From the NCBI GenBank assembly GCA_023266795.1, contig JAHFPI010000121.1, positions 1 to 5,841 of the forward strand: DNA of 5,841 nucleotides, in the 5' to 3' direction. Position numbers and translations under genes: made by a program. The notes beneath the pieces were generated by a model. That model made no database searches, had not been told where the DNA came from, and worked only from the letters and a program-made list of their open reading frames with translations. This document shows, one piece after another, positions 1 to 5,489 of this stretch (its first letter is position 1; the number at the start of each line of letters is the position of its first letter). The DNA is from Rhodospirillales bacterium (lineage in GTDB: Bacteria > Pseudomonadota > Alphaproteobacteria > Micavibrionales > UBA2020).

Positions 1-1364
1 TGGCGGAAAAGCTGGTGCCGACAGTGGTCAACGTTTCCACGACGACGAAAATAGCGTCTCCGGCCAAGGGTGAACTGCCGGCGATGCCGGAACTGCCGCC
101 GGGATCGCCGTTCGAGGAATTTTTTAAAGATTTCTACGACCAGTACCAGAACGGCAAGCCCGCGCCCGAGCAGAAAGTTTCTTCGCTCGGCTCCGGCTTT
201 GTGATCGACGCGGCCAAAGGCTATATCGTTACCAACAACCATGTCATTAAAGATGCCGACGAGATCAAGGTTATCCTCGACGACAACACCAGCCTGCCGG
301 CGACCCTGATCGGCACGGACGAAAAAACCGATATTGCGTTGCTCAAGGTCAAATCCTCCAGGCCGCTGACAGCCGCTGTCTGGGGCGACAGCGATGCGGC
401 GCGCGTGGGGTCGTGGGTGATGGCGATTGGCAATCCTTTCGGCCTCGGCGGCACCGTGACGGCGGGCATTGTCTCCGCGCGGCACCGCGACATCAACGCG
501 GGGCCCTATGACGAGTTTATCCAGACGGACGCCTCGATCAACCGCGGCAATTCCGGCGGCCCGATGTTCAATATGAACGGCGAAGTCGTCGGCGTGAATA
601 CGGCGATTTTCTCGCCTTCCGGCGGATCGGTCGGGATCGGTTTCGCCGTCCCTTCAAATCTGGCCAAGGGCGTCGTTGAACAGCTGATTAAATACGGTAA
701 GACCAAACGCGGCTGGATGGGCGTACGGATTCAGGAAGTAACGCCCGAAATCGCCGAAAGCCTCGGCCTCGACAAGGCGCGCGGTGCCATGGTCTCCAGC
801 GTCACCGCGAAGGGCCCGGCTGAAAAGGCGGGTGTCAAATCCGGCGACGTGATCCTCAAATTCGACGACCACGCTATCGACGGGATGCACCAGCTGCCGC
901 GTCTTGTCGCCGAGGCCGAAGTAGGCAAGAAGGCCACCCTGACTCTCTGGCGCAAGGGCAAGGAGGAAACCGTCACCGTCGATCTCGGCCAGCTTGAAAA
1001 AGCCGAAGAATCCGGAATGACCGACACGAAAAAAGAGGGCGGAAAACCCGAGGAGAAAATAACCTCCGTTGAAAGCGTGGGGCTCGGGCTGGCGCCGCTC
1101 ACGGACAAGCTCCGCGACACATATAAGGTCGCCAAGACCACCGACGGCGTGCTGATCGCCGAGGTCAAGGATGGCAGCGTGGCCGCTGACAAGGGCCTTG
1201 ACGCCGGAGACGTCATTGTCGAAGTGGACCAGCAGGAGGTCAGAAGGCCGGAGCAGGTTGCCGACAGGATCGCGGCGGCGGAGAAAGCGGGGCATACGTC
1301 CGTGCTGTTCTTTGTCGCGCGCGGCGACGATATGCGCTTTGTGGCGCTTAAGTTGAAAAAATGA
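1..1364 (+). CDS. degP: DegP/HtrA family periplasmic serine endoprotease (5' partial)
   Basis: Serine protease of the Do/DegP (S1C) family, which degrades or chaperones misfolded proteins in the periplasm. The reading frame is open from base 3 (AEKLVPTVVNVST, the usual start of the mature protease domain), so the true start and signal peptide lie upstream of the window. A GTG at 15 is internal and not a credible start. Counting from the codon at 3, the catalytic triad is His80 (TNNHVI), Asp110 (TDIALL) and Ser184 (RGNSGGP). PDZ1 covers about residues 235-331. An acidic/lysine-rich linker (about 332-354) follows, then PDZ2 (about 356-450), which ends in LKLKK. About 453 residues are visible. 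Probably 35-50 are missing, which would give the normal family length. All catalytic residues are present. The TGA stop overlaps the miaA start. Which paralogue (DegP, DegQ or MucD-like) cannot be settled from the sequence alone. Confidence 0.96.
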   Translation, partial: AEKLVPTVVNVSTTTKIASPAKGELPAMPELPPGSPFEEFFKDFYDQYQNGKPAPEQKVSSLGSGFVIDAAKGYIVTNNHVIKDADEIKVILDDNTSLPATLIGTDEKTDIALLKVKSSRPLTAAVWGDSDAARVGSWVMAIGNPFGLGGTVTAGIVSARHRDINAGPYDEFIQTDASINRGNSGGPMFNMNGEVVGVNTAIFSPSGGSVGIGFAVPSNLAKGVVEQLIKYGKTKRGWMGVRIQEVTPEIAESLGLDKARGAMVSSVTAKGPAEKAGVKSGDVILKFDDHAIDGMHQLPRLVAEAEVGKKATLTLWRKGKEETVTVDLGQLEKAEESGMTDTKKEGGKPEEKITSVESVGLGLAPLTDKLRDTYKVAKTTDGVLIAEVKDGSVAADKGLDAGDVIVEVDQQEVRRPEQVADRIAAAEKAGHTSVLFFVARGDDMRFVALKLKK

Positions 1365-2278
1365 GCCAGCAAACCGTTCTTGTCATTGGGGGGCCCACCG
1401 CCAGTGGCAAGTCGGGGCTGGCCGCCGCCGCGGCGGAGAAACTTTCCGGCGTTGTGATTAACGGCGATGCCATGCAGATTTATCAGGGGCTGCCGATCCT
1501 GACCGCGCAGCCGACAGCGGAAGAAGCCGCAAAAGTGCCGCACTATTTGTATGGAGCGCTACCGCCTTCTGCAATATGCTCTGCCGCGCTTTGGCGGGAT
1601 ATGGCGCTTGAGGAAATCCGCCGGGCGGGGGAGAAAAATAAATTCCCGATCATTGTGGGCGGCACCGGATTTTATCTGAAGACCCTGCTGCGCGGCATCA
1701 GCCCGATCCCGGATATTCCGCACACGTTTCGCCAGAAAATTTCTGCGTTGCAAAAGGAAATGGGCAATCCGCGCTTTCATCAGGAGCTCGCCAAACGCGA
1801 TCCGGTGATGGCGTCACGGCTGCATCCCTTCAATACCCAGCGCCTGATACGGGCATGGGAAGTGCTGGAGGCGACGGGCAAAAGCCTCGCGGAATGGCAG
1901 GCCCTGCCGCCGGCCAAACCGCCGGAGTCCCTGCGCTTTCTGACGGTCACATTGTTGCCGCCGCGTGATGTGCTGTATGCAGCCTGCAACGCGCGTTTCG
2001 GGCAAATGCTTGCAAGGGGTGCGCTGGAAGAGGCGAGGCGGTTTAAAGAACAAGTGCTGCCGGAAGCGGCGCTGGCCAAGGCTCTCGGCTATCCGGAGCT
2101 TTCGGCCCACCTTGAGGGGCGGATTAATTTAGCGGAAGCCGTAAAACAAGCACAACAATCCACCCGCCATTACGCCAAGCGGCAGGTAACGTGGTTTCGT
2201 CACCAGATAGAGGCAGACAGGGTGCTGGAAACGCCGGATTCGGCTGAATTGTTATCTTTCGTCAAATCAAGGGATTGA
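1361..2278 (+). CDS. miaA: tRNA dimethylallyltransferase MiaA
   Basis: Transfers a dimethylallyl group from DMAPP to N6 of A37 in tRNAs that read UNN codons, the first step towards ms2i6A. It is cytoplasmic. The 305-residue length is normal. Visible motifs are the P-loop GPTASGKS (11-18), the substrate-binding Asp36 in NGDAMQIY, LTAQPTAEEAAKVPHYLYG (47-65), GGTGFYLKTLLRGI (100-113), RLHPFNTQRLIRAWEVLEATGKS (153-175) and the C-terminal QQSTRHYAKRQVTWFR (265-280). The ATG lies within the ATGA overlap with the degP stop, and no strong Shine-Dalgarno is visible ahead of it (CTTAAGTTGAAAAA), so translation is probably coupled to degP. Two small departures from the usual alphaproteobacterial sequence are NGDAMQ where NADSMQ is common, and CSAALWRD where a YSVGRWL-like stretch is expected. 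Neither touches the P-loop or the Asp. Confidence 0.96.
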   Translation: MSQQTVLVIGGPTASGKSGLAAAAAEKLSGVVINGDAMQIYQGLPILTAQPTAEEAAKVPHYLYGALPPSAICSAALWRDMALEEIRRAGEKNKFPIIVGGTGFYLKTLLRGISPIPDIPHTFRQKISALQKEMGNPRFHQELAKRDPVMASRLHPFNTQRLIRAWEVLEATGKSLAEWQALPPAKPPESLRFLTVTLLPPRDVLYAACNARFGQMLARGALEEARRFKEQVLPEAALAKALGYPELSAHLEGRINLAEAVKQAQQSTRHYAKRQVTWFRHQIEADRVLETPDSAELLSFVKSRD

Positions 2279-2403
2279 TAAATAACAATAATAAATGAAT
2301 CTATAATTATTTCTTATGATTTCGTAAACTTTATGGTAATATAAAAGAATAGACCCGTGATTTCTTAAAGTAGAATACTTCCTTTGAATCCGTAACCTTC
2401 CAG
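2279..2403. other. AT-rich intergenic stretch without a supported gene
   Basis: The bases between the miaA stop and the terminator hairpin are much richer in A and T than the flanking genes. They contain a perfect TATAAT (2302-2307, + strand) with no well-spaced -35 box. A near-identical 12-base direct repeat, TGATTTCGTAAA (2317-2328) and TGATTTCTTAAA (2358-2369), lies here with starts 41 bases apart. An AGACCCG (2351-2357) is complementary to the 3' arm of the terminator hairpin. No open reading frame longer than a few codons with a ribosome binding site is visible. It may be simply the 3' UTR of miaA, or it may encode a small transcript ending at 2435. The sequence does not decide between them. 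Confidence 0.5.
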
Positions 2404-2435
2404 AAAAGACCCGGCCACCGCGCCGGGTCTTTTTT
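2404..2435. terminator. Intrinsic terminator, probably bidirectional
   Basis: The perfect 12-bp stem AAAAGACCCGGC (2404-2415) / GCCGGGTCTTTT (2422-2433) encloses a 6-base loop. On the + strand it ends in a run of six T (2430-2435), giving an efficient-looking terminator for miaA read-through. On the - strand the arm ends in four T, and the hairpin begins just past the Smr stop codon at 2439, so it can also end that transcript. The position between two convergent genes fits a shared terminator. Confidence 0.88.
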
Positions 2436-2438
2436 ATT

Positions 2439-2960
2439 CTAGCGCTGCTTTCTAAGGCGCAGATAAAAAGCGCCGCTGCCGCCATCCTTTGGTTGAGCCG
2501 GCGTGAGGGCGATGAGGTGTTTATTCAATTCCGGATCTTCAAGCCACAGCGGCAGCATCCGTCTTAAAACCCCCTCCGAACGCAGGCCCTTGCCGGTAAT
2601 GAGCAGAACCGTCCTTTTTTTCTGTGCAACGGCCGAATAAATAAAGCGGTGCAGCGCTTCAAACGCTTCCCGCTGGGTCATGCCGTGCAAATCCAGCCGC
2701 CCTTCCAGCGCCAGTTGCCCGCGACGGAGCTTTGTTTCCGTGGCGCGGTCAAACCCCTTGGGGAGAGATGGTGCTGCCGGTGCGACGTGGCGGGAAGGAA
2801 CAACGTCCGGCACGGCTTTTTTAGGTAAAGCGGTTTTGGGGGCGCTTTTCTTCGGGGTAGGCGTGCCGGCGCGGGAATAGGATTTTACGCTGCGGGTTAC
2901 ATGATTCCACAGATTCCGGTCGTCTCCTCCCTTATTTCCTGAATTTCTGCTCTTTTTCAT
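2439..2960 (-). CDS. Smr-domain protein (putative nuclease/nucleic-acid binding)
   Basis: Small MutS-related (Smr) domain protein of 173 residues. Smr domains bind branched or structured nucleic acid and in several proteins act as endonucleases. The substrate of the stand-alone alphaproteobacterial form is not known to me. The N-terminus (1-70) is basic and rich in Pro, Ala and Lys, probably disordered, with the family-like RNLWNHVTRSVKSY at 15-28. The Smr domain follows: LDLHGMT (89-95), LLITGKGLRSEGVLRR (119-134) and GGSGAFYLRLRK (160-171). Aspartate (D159) stands where many relatives have the His of HGG. I chose the ATG at 2960 because GGGGA lies 9 bases before it and the W..VT motif then falls where expected. 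An in-frame ATG at 2984 would add 8 residues but has no Shine-Dalgarno and overlaps the putative divergent promoter. The gene is monocistronic and ends at the shared terminator. Confidence 0.9.
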   Translation of the reverse strand: MKKSRNSGNKGGDDRNLWNHVTRSVKSYSRAGTPTPKKSAPKTALPKKAVPDVVPSRHVAPAAPSLPKGFDRATETKLRRGQLALEGRLDLHGMTQREAFEALHRFIYSAVAQKKRTVLLITGKGLRSEGVLRRMLPLWLEDPELNKHLIALTPAQPKDGGSGAFYLRLRKQR

Positions 2961-2975
2961 CCGGTTTCGTCCCCA

Positions 2976-3005
2976 TTCATACATTACTTAGAATTATGAT
3001 ATAAT
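2976..3005 (+). promoter_or_regulatory. Candidate sigma-70-type promoter for the exported protein gene
   Basis: TTCATA (2976-2981, 4 of 6 to TTGACA) and a perfect TATAAT (3000-3005) are separated by 18 bases. Transcription would start near 3012, leaving about 26 bases of leader with the ribosome site AGGATGGA (3023-3030) before the ATG at 3038. The region is AT-rich, so a chance TATAAT is possible. Reading the other strand, TATTAT (3006-3001) or TATCAT (3001-2996) could serve the Smr gene, but no good -35 was found for it. Confidence 0.4.
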
Positions 3006-3037
3006 ATTACAGATGGGGCTGCAGGATGGATAGTTGA

Positions 3038-3769
3038 ATGAAAAGAATAATTTATTTTTTGGTTTTGGGCTTTGTTTGCAGCGTCTGGTCTCTGCCACCG
3101 TCATTGGCGCGGGCGCAGGAGCTGCCCGTCTATGCTTCGCCGGAAACAAAACCCGCGCTGTCCACGCCTGATTATATAGCCATGACGTTTTTCAAATTGA
3201 CCGGGCAATCTCCGGATTTTGAATCCTGGGCGCGCCAGACCGATGCCTACAAAGCCGCCAGCAGGTTTGACCAGATGGCGGTGCAGGAGCAGGAGGTGCA
3301 AAGACTAAAAGAGGTTTACGGCCTTTGGGCGATGCAAGAGCCGCTGGTTATAGAGATGCCGGTGAAACTGTCAGCATACAGCGACGCCAATCACGGATTT
3401 TTTATCGAGAACTTCAGGCTGGATACTTTCTTTCCCGCTCGCTATGCCGGAATGGCCTATGCGATTGTCCCACAGGGCATCATGGACAAGCAGTGGCTGA
3501 AGGTGGAAGATCCGGCGGTGGCCGCAGCCATCGACATAGCGGCGCGCAGCAGTGCAGACCGGATGCTTACAATGGTATTGCTGCTCACCCCGCGCTCCGC
3601 CGATAAATCCGCTCCGATGCACATGGAAGACGGGGATTACTGGCTGATCGCGGCGGACGTCAAAAGGATGATGCTTTATGCGGCGAAGGGCGGCGCCCCA
3701 TTGTGGAAGTCGGACGACGACACCCTCAGGGATCAAAAACACCAGAACCTTTTGAATCTATATCAGTAA
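3038..3769 (+). CDS. Exported protein of unknown function (possibly DUF4852-like)
   Basis: A 243-residue protein with a clear Sec signal peptide: basic MKR, hydrophobic core at about 4-19 and the cleavage motif LARA|QE after Ala26. The mature part is soluble with no further membrane segment, so it should be periplasmic. Near its N-terminus is PDYIAMTFFKLTGQSPDFESWA (44-65), followed by a charged, probably helical stretch (66-93), then alternating short strands (LVIEMPVKLSAY, GFFIENFRL, YWLIAADVKRMMLY). From memory this arrangement recalls the uncharacterised DUF4852 family, but I could not search and give this low weight. The only Cys is Cys14, inside the signal peptide, with no lipobox, so it is not a lipoprotein. 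The ribosome site AGGATGGA ends 7 bases before the ATG. The gene stands alone, divergent from the Smr gene and convergent with the pilin-like gene. No catalytic motif is recognisable. Confidence 0.85.
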   Translation: MKRIIYFLVLGFVCSVWSLPPSLARAQELPVYASPETKPALSTPDYIAMTFFKLTGQSPDFESWARQTDAYKAASRFDQMAVQEQEVQRLKEVYGLWAMQEPLVIEMPVKLSAYSDANHGFFIENFRLDTFFPARYAGMAYAIVPQGIMDKQWLKVEDPAVAAAIDIAARSSADRMLTMVLLLTPRSADKSAPMHMEDGDYWLIAADVKRMMLYAAKGGAPLWKSDDDTLRDQKHQNLLNLYQ

Positions 3770-3802
3770 ATTAATAAACGGAATAGAGTCTCTGGCTACA
3801 GC

Positions 3803-4411
3803 TTAAGGGCAGCCGGCCTCGGGGCCCAGTACGCTGGTTGGCTGCCGCAGTATCCAGAAATAGAAACAGCCGTTCACGCAGGTGCCTGCCGCTGTTACCG
3901 GCGCCGCAGCGCATTGTGAAAATTTGCCGTTGAGGCGGCTGATCGTTTCCGCCCACAGCGGGTCGGGGCCGGCTCTGGTAATACGGAGGTATACGCCCTC
4001 TGTTCCATCATTGAAATACTGCGTGGTATAAGTAGCGGTGTCAGCCAGTACCTTAAAATTGTTCCCGGCATTGTTGTTGAAAATGACCTGCTGGGCCGGC
4101 GGCGCGCCGGGACATTTGATGGCGGTGACGACATCTCCCGTGCCGCCGTTCGACAGGTCGTTATAAAGCGGGAATGGCGAGTTGGGATTGGCAAGCCCGG
4201 CGACGGGAGCCGAATAAACCTGGGCGCATTCCGCGATGTTCGCCTGAATATTTTTGATGTCCACCTGCATATACATCATCAACTCGTCCAGCTGCACCGT
4301 CGTGGCGCTTTTCTTGGCGCCCTGCGACATGGCGGCAATCAGCAGGCCGGTCAGAAAAATGGCGATCAGGATATAAACAATAACGTTGCCCTGCTGGCGC
4401 GAAGTTTTCAT
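3803..4411 (-). CDS. Membrane-anchored pilin-like protein, cysteine-containing
   Basis: A 202-residue protein with a short basic head (MKTSRQQG), a hydrophobic segment (about 9-28, NVIVYILIAIFLTGLLIAAM) and a long polar domain that should lie outside the inner membrane. The layout is that of type IV pilins and pseudopilins, with Gly8 at a possible prepilin-peptidase site. The usual Glu at +5 of the mature protein is replaced by Tyr13. Similar QxGN-hydrophobic proteins are, as I recall, common uncharacterised products in Alphaproteobacteria. Six cysteines (62, 100, 167, 178, 182, 201) could form disulfides, the last ones in a C-terminal cluster as in many pilins. The ATG at 4411 is chosen over the ATGs at 4465, 4438 and 4435 because AAAGGA lies 8 bases before it. 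It is 23 bases downstream of the regulator gene on the same strand, so probably co-transcribed. An alternative is a simple single-pass membrane protein not processed as a pilin. Confidence 0.8.
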   Translation of the reverse strand: MKTSRQQGNVIVYILIAIFLTGLLIAAMSQGAKKSATTVQLDELMMYMQVDIKNIQANIAECAQVYSAPVAGLANPNSPFPLYNDLSNGGTGDVVTAIKCPGAPPAQQVIFNNNAGNNFKVLADTATYTTQYFNDGTEGVYLRITRAGPDPLWAETISRLNGKFSQCAAAPVTAAGTCVNGCFYFWILRQPTSVLGPEAGCP

Positions 4412-4419
4412 CGGTGAAG

Positions 4420-4425
4420 TCCTTT
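4420..4425 (-). promoter_or_regulatory. Ribosome binding site fixing the pilin-like gene start
   Basis: AAAGGA on the - strand, with 8 bases between it and the ATG at 4411. It decides the start: the three upstream in-frame ATGs (4465, 4438, 4435) lack a comparable site, and the one at 4465 would overlap the regulator coding region. Confidence 0.75.
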
Positions 4426-4434
4426 CATGTCCCA

Positions 4435-5034
4435 TCATACCGCCGTTTCGGGGAGACGCAAACAATAGCCGCCCTCGATGGTCAGGAGGATGCGGGGTTC
4501 TTCTGCGGAAACTTCTATTTTCTGCCGCAGGCGGTAAATATGGGTTTCCAGCGTATGGGTGTCGATGCCTTCCTGATATTGCCAGACGTTTTTAAGCAGC
4601 GCCTCGCGGCTGACGGGCGCCGTCCGGTAGCGGACAAGATAGGCGAGGATGTCCACCTCCCGGTCGGTCAGGGCGATCTCCTCACCCTCAGCCCGCAGCA
4701 GGGATTTTTCCTGAGGCTTGAAAATATAAGCGCCGATGGCGATGTCATCGATATACAGAACCGGCTGCGCCATCATCTGGCCAATCTGGCGGAGCAGCGT
4801 GCCGAGCCGCTGCGGCCGCGCGAAAGAAAGCGTCAGCACCGGACAGCCGGGAATATGCAGGGGCAGGGCCGCTGATCCCGCGACGACCATATCCGGGTTA
4901 TACGCCGCAATATCCGCGCCGCTTTTCTTTAAAGAAACGATTTCAAACCCCCCGAAAGTTTTCAGGTGTTCCGTCAAGGCTTGCTCCACGGGGGCGGGGA
5001 GTTCTATCAAAAGTATTTTTTTCATTTGTTTCAT
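4435..5034 (-). CDS. OmpR/PhoB-type winged-helix regulator with degenerate receiver
   Basis: A 199-residue transcription regulator. The C-terminal OmpR-type DNA-binding domain (about 99-194) is intact: ALTDREVDILAYLV (121-134), VSREALLKNVWQYQ (141-154), recognition helix DTHTLETHIYRLRQKIE (158-174) and wing LLTIEGGYCLRL (183-194). The N-terminal part (about 4-88) looks like a reduced receiver. KILLIEL replaces the KILIVDD-type first strand, leaving one acidic residue (Glu11). PDMVVAGSAALP (47-58) has Gly53 where the phospho-acceptor Asp should be. FARPQRLGTLL (71-81) sits where the Lys-Pro of the last strand is expected, without Lys. At about 85 residues rather than 115-120 the domain has lost its middle. 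Regulation by phosphorylation is therefore unlikely. The start could be ATG 5034 or ATG 5025; neither has a good Shine-Dalgarno. A TATGAT (5046-5041) just ahead could give a nearly leaderless mRNA. The pilin-like gene downstream is a likely co-transcribed partner and possible target. No adjacent histidine kinase is present. Confidence 0.9.
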   Translation of the reverse strand: MKQMKKILLIELPAPVEQALTEHLKTFGGFEIVSLKKSGADIAAYNPDMVVAGSAALPLHIPGCPVLTLSFARPQRLGTLLRQIGQMMAQPVLYIDDIAIGAYIFKPQEKSLLRAEGEEIALTDREVDILAYLVRYRTAPVSREALLKNVWQYQEGIDTHTLETHIYRLRQKIEVSAEEPRILLTIEGGYCLRLPETAV

Positions 5035-5049
5035 GAGGTTATCATATAG

Positions 5050-5066
5050 CTCAACGATTTGTTAAG
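5050..5066. promoter_or_regulatory. Candidate operator: near-palindrome / CtrA-like site
   Basis: CTCAAC-GATTT-GTTAAG has 6-base arms that are inverted repeats apart from one position. The same bases read TCAA-N7-TTAA (5051-5065), one mismatch from the alphaproteobacterial CtrA full site TTAA-N7-TTAA. It lies in the divergent gap between the regulator gene and the small + strand gene and overlaps the latter's putative -35 box, where a regulator could control either direction. It is short enough to arise by chance. Confidence 0.3.
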
Positions 5067-5088
5067 ACAGTTTCTGCTACAGTATAAC
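5059..5088 (+). promoter_or_regulatory. Candidate promoter for the small unknown gene
   Basis: TTGTTA (5059-5064) and TATAAC (5083-5088) are 18 bases apart, matching the sigma-70 boxes at 4 of 6 and 5 of 6 positions. The start of transcription would be near 5095, just before the ribosome site GGAGAG (5097-5102). Confidence 0.4.
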
Positions 5089-5106
5089 GAATTGGCGGAG
5101 AGTGAT

Positions 5107-5436
5107 ATGTCGAATCGGGCGTCCGGAACACCAGCAGGAACTTCCCCTGAAACGATTGTGAAATATGAAGTTTTATTCGCAGTGCGCACAGGCGTTACGG
5201 TGTTGCTGCCGCGTGTGCCCGCCTTTGACTGCGGCGTGGAAATGCCGATCAGCTTTAAAATCAGTCCGGAAAACCCCCGGGACATCGTCATTAACGCCGA
5301 TGGCAAAACGGTGCTGCTGAAAGGTTTGCAGAAAGAGCATCTGGATGCCGCCGTCTCTCGGGGCTTTATTATGTTCTACGAAACAAAGGACGATGAAGTC
5401 GTCCGCTGCACCCCCTGTAATTACCAGAAAAACTGA
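5107..5436 (+). CDS. Small protein of unknown function with C-terminal CxxC
   Basis: A 109-residue protein that I do not recognise. The ATG at 5107 is preceded by GGAGAG (5097-5102) at good spacing. The frame extends upstream to a TTG at 5059, but that lies in the putative promoter and lacks a ribosome site. No signal peptide or convincing membrane segment is seen; VKYEVLFAVRTGVTVLLPRV (19-37) is hydrophobic but interrupted by charges and looks like paired beta strands. Three cysteines occur: Cys42 (AFDCGVE) and Cys101/Cys104 in CTPC, five residues from the C-terminus, which could bind a metal or form a disulfide. A middle part rich in beta-type residues (EMPISFKISPENPRDIVINA, 45-64) precedes a short helix (GLQKEHLDAAVSRG). 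It is transcribed divergently from the regulator and sits upstream of the sigma-54-type promoter. Codon use and base composition match the neighbours. Confidence 0.75.
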   Translation: MSNRASGTPAGTSPETIVKYEVLFAVRTGVTVLLPRVPAFDCGVEMPISFKISPENPRDIVINADGKTVLLKGLQKEHLDAAVSRGFIMFYETKDDEVVRCTPCNYQKN

Positions 5437-5443
5437 TTTTTGT

Positions 5444-5462
5444 TTGGCATACCCCTTGCAAT
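5444..5462 (+). promoter_or_regulatory. Sigma-54 (RpoN) -24/-12 promoter
   Basis: TTGGCATACCCCTTGCAAT matches the sigma-54 consensus TTGGCACG-N4-TTGCA well. The invariant GG (5446-5447) and GC (5458-5459) are separated by exactly 10 bases, as required. Transcription would start near 5471, 19 bases before the ATG at 5490, with AGAGAG (5473-5478) in the leader. It lies just past the stop codon of the preceding small gene, in a true intergenic position. Sigma-54 promoters require an activator protein bound upstream; no activator site was identified. Confidence 0.7.
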
Positions 5463-5489
5463 AATTAACTGCAGAGAGCGGCAAATAAG

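Noticed and set aside
654..1543. Long open frames on the - strand (654-1295 and 731-1543) opposite degP and miaA
   Set aside because: They lie antisense to unmistakable degP and miaA coding sequence, overlap each other in different frames, and their translations show no recognisable domain. They are high-GC shadows.
2275..2307. TTGATA (2275-2280) with TATAAT (2302-2307) as a promoter
   Set aside because: The spacer is 21 bases, too long for a normal sigma-70 promoter, and the first box overlaps the miaA stop. Only the TATAAT itself is noted.
2295..2344. Three four-codon minigenes (ATGAATCTATAA, ATGATTTCGTAA, ATGGTAATATAA), considered as leader peptides
   Set aside because: None has a ribosome site, none has a run of one regulatory amino acid, and such short ATG-to-stop units are expected by chance in AT-rich DNA.
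3068..3082. Lipoprotein signal around Cys14 of the exported protein
   Set aside because: The residues before Cys (GFV) do not fit a lipobox, and a good signal peptidase I site (ARA|QE) occurs at residue 26.
3808..3846. Hairpin GGCAGCCGGCC / GGTTGGCTGCC as terminator for the converging 3038 gene
   Set aside because: It lies inside the 3' end of the pilin-like coding region, has a 17-base loop, two G-T pairs and no T run on either strand. It may slow polymerase but is not a convincing intrinsic terminator.
4414..4875. A 153-codon + strand open frame opposite the regulator
   Set aside because: The - strand frame encodes a clear OmpR-type domain across this stretch. The + strand translation has no motif or ribosome site.
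5059..5106. TTG at 5059 as the start of the small + strand gene, adding 16 residues
   Set aside because: It has no ribosome site and overlaps the putative -35 and -10 boxes, while the ATG at 5107 has GGAGAG at good spacing.
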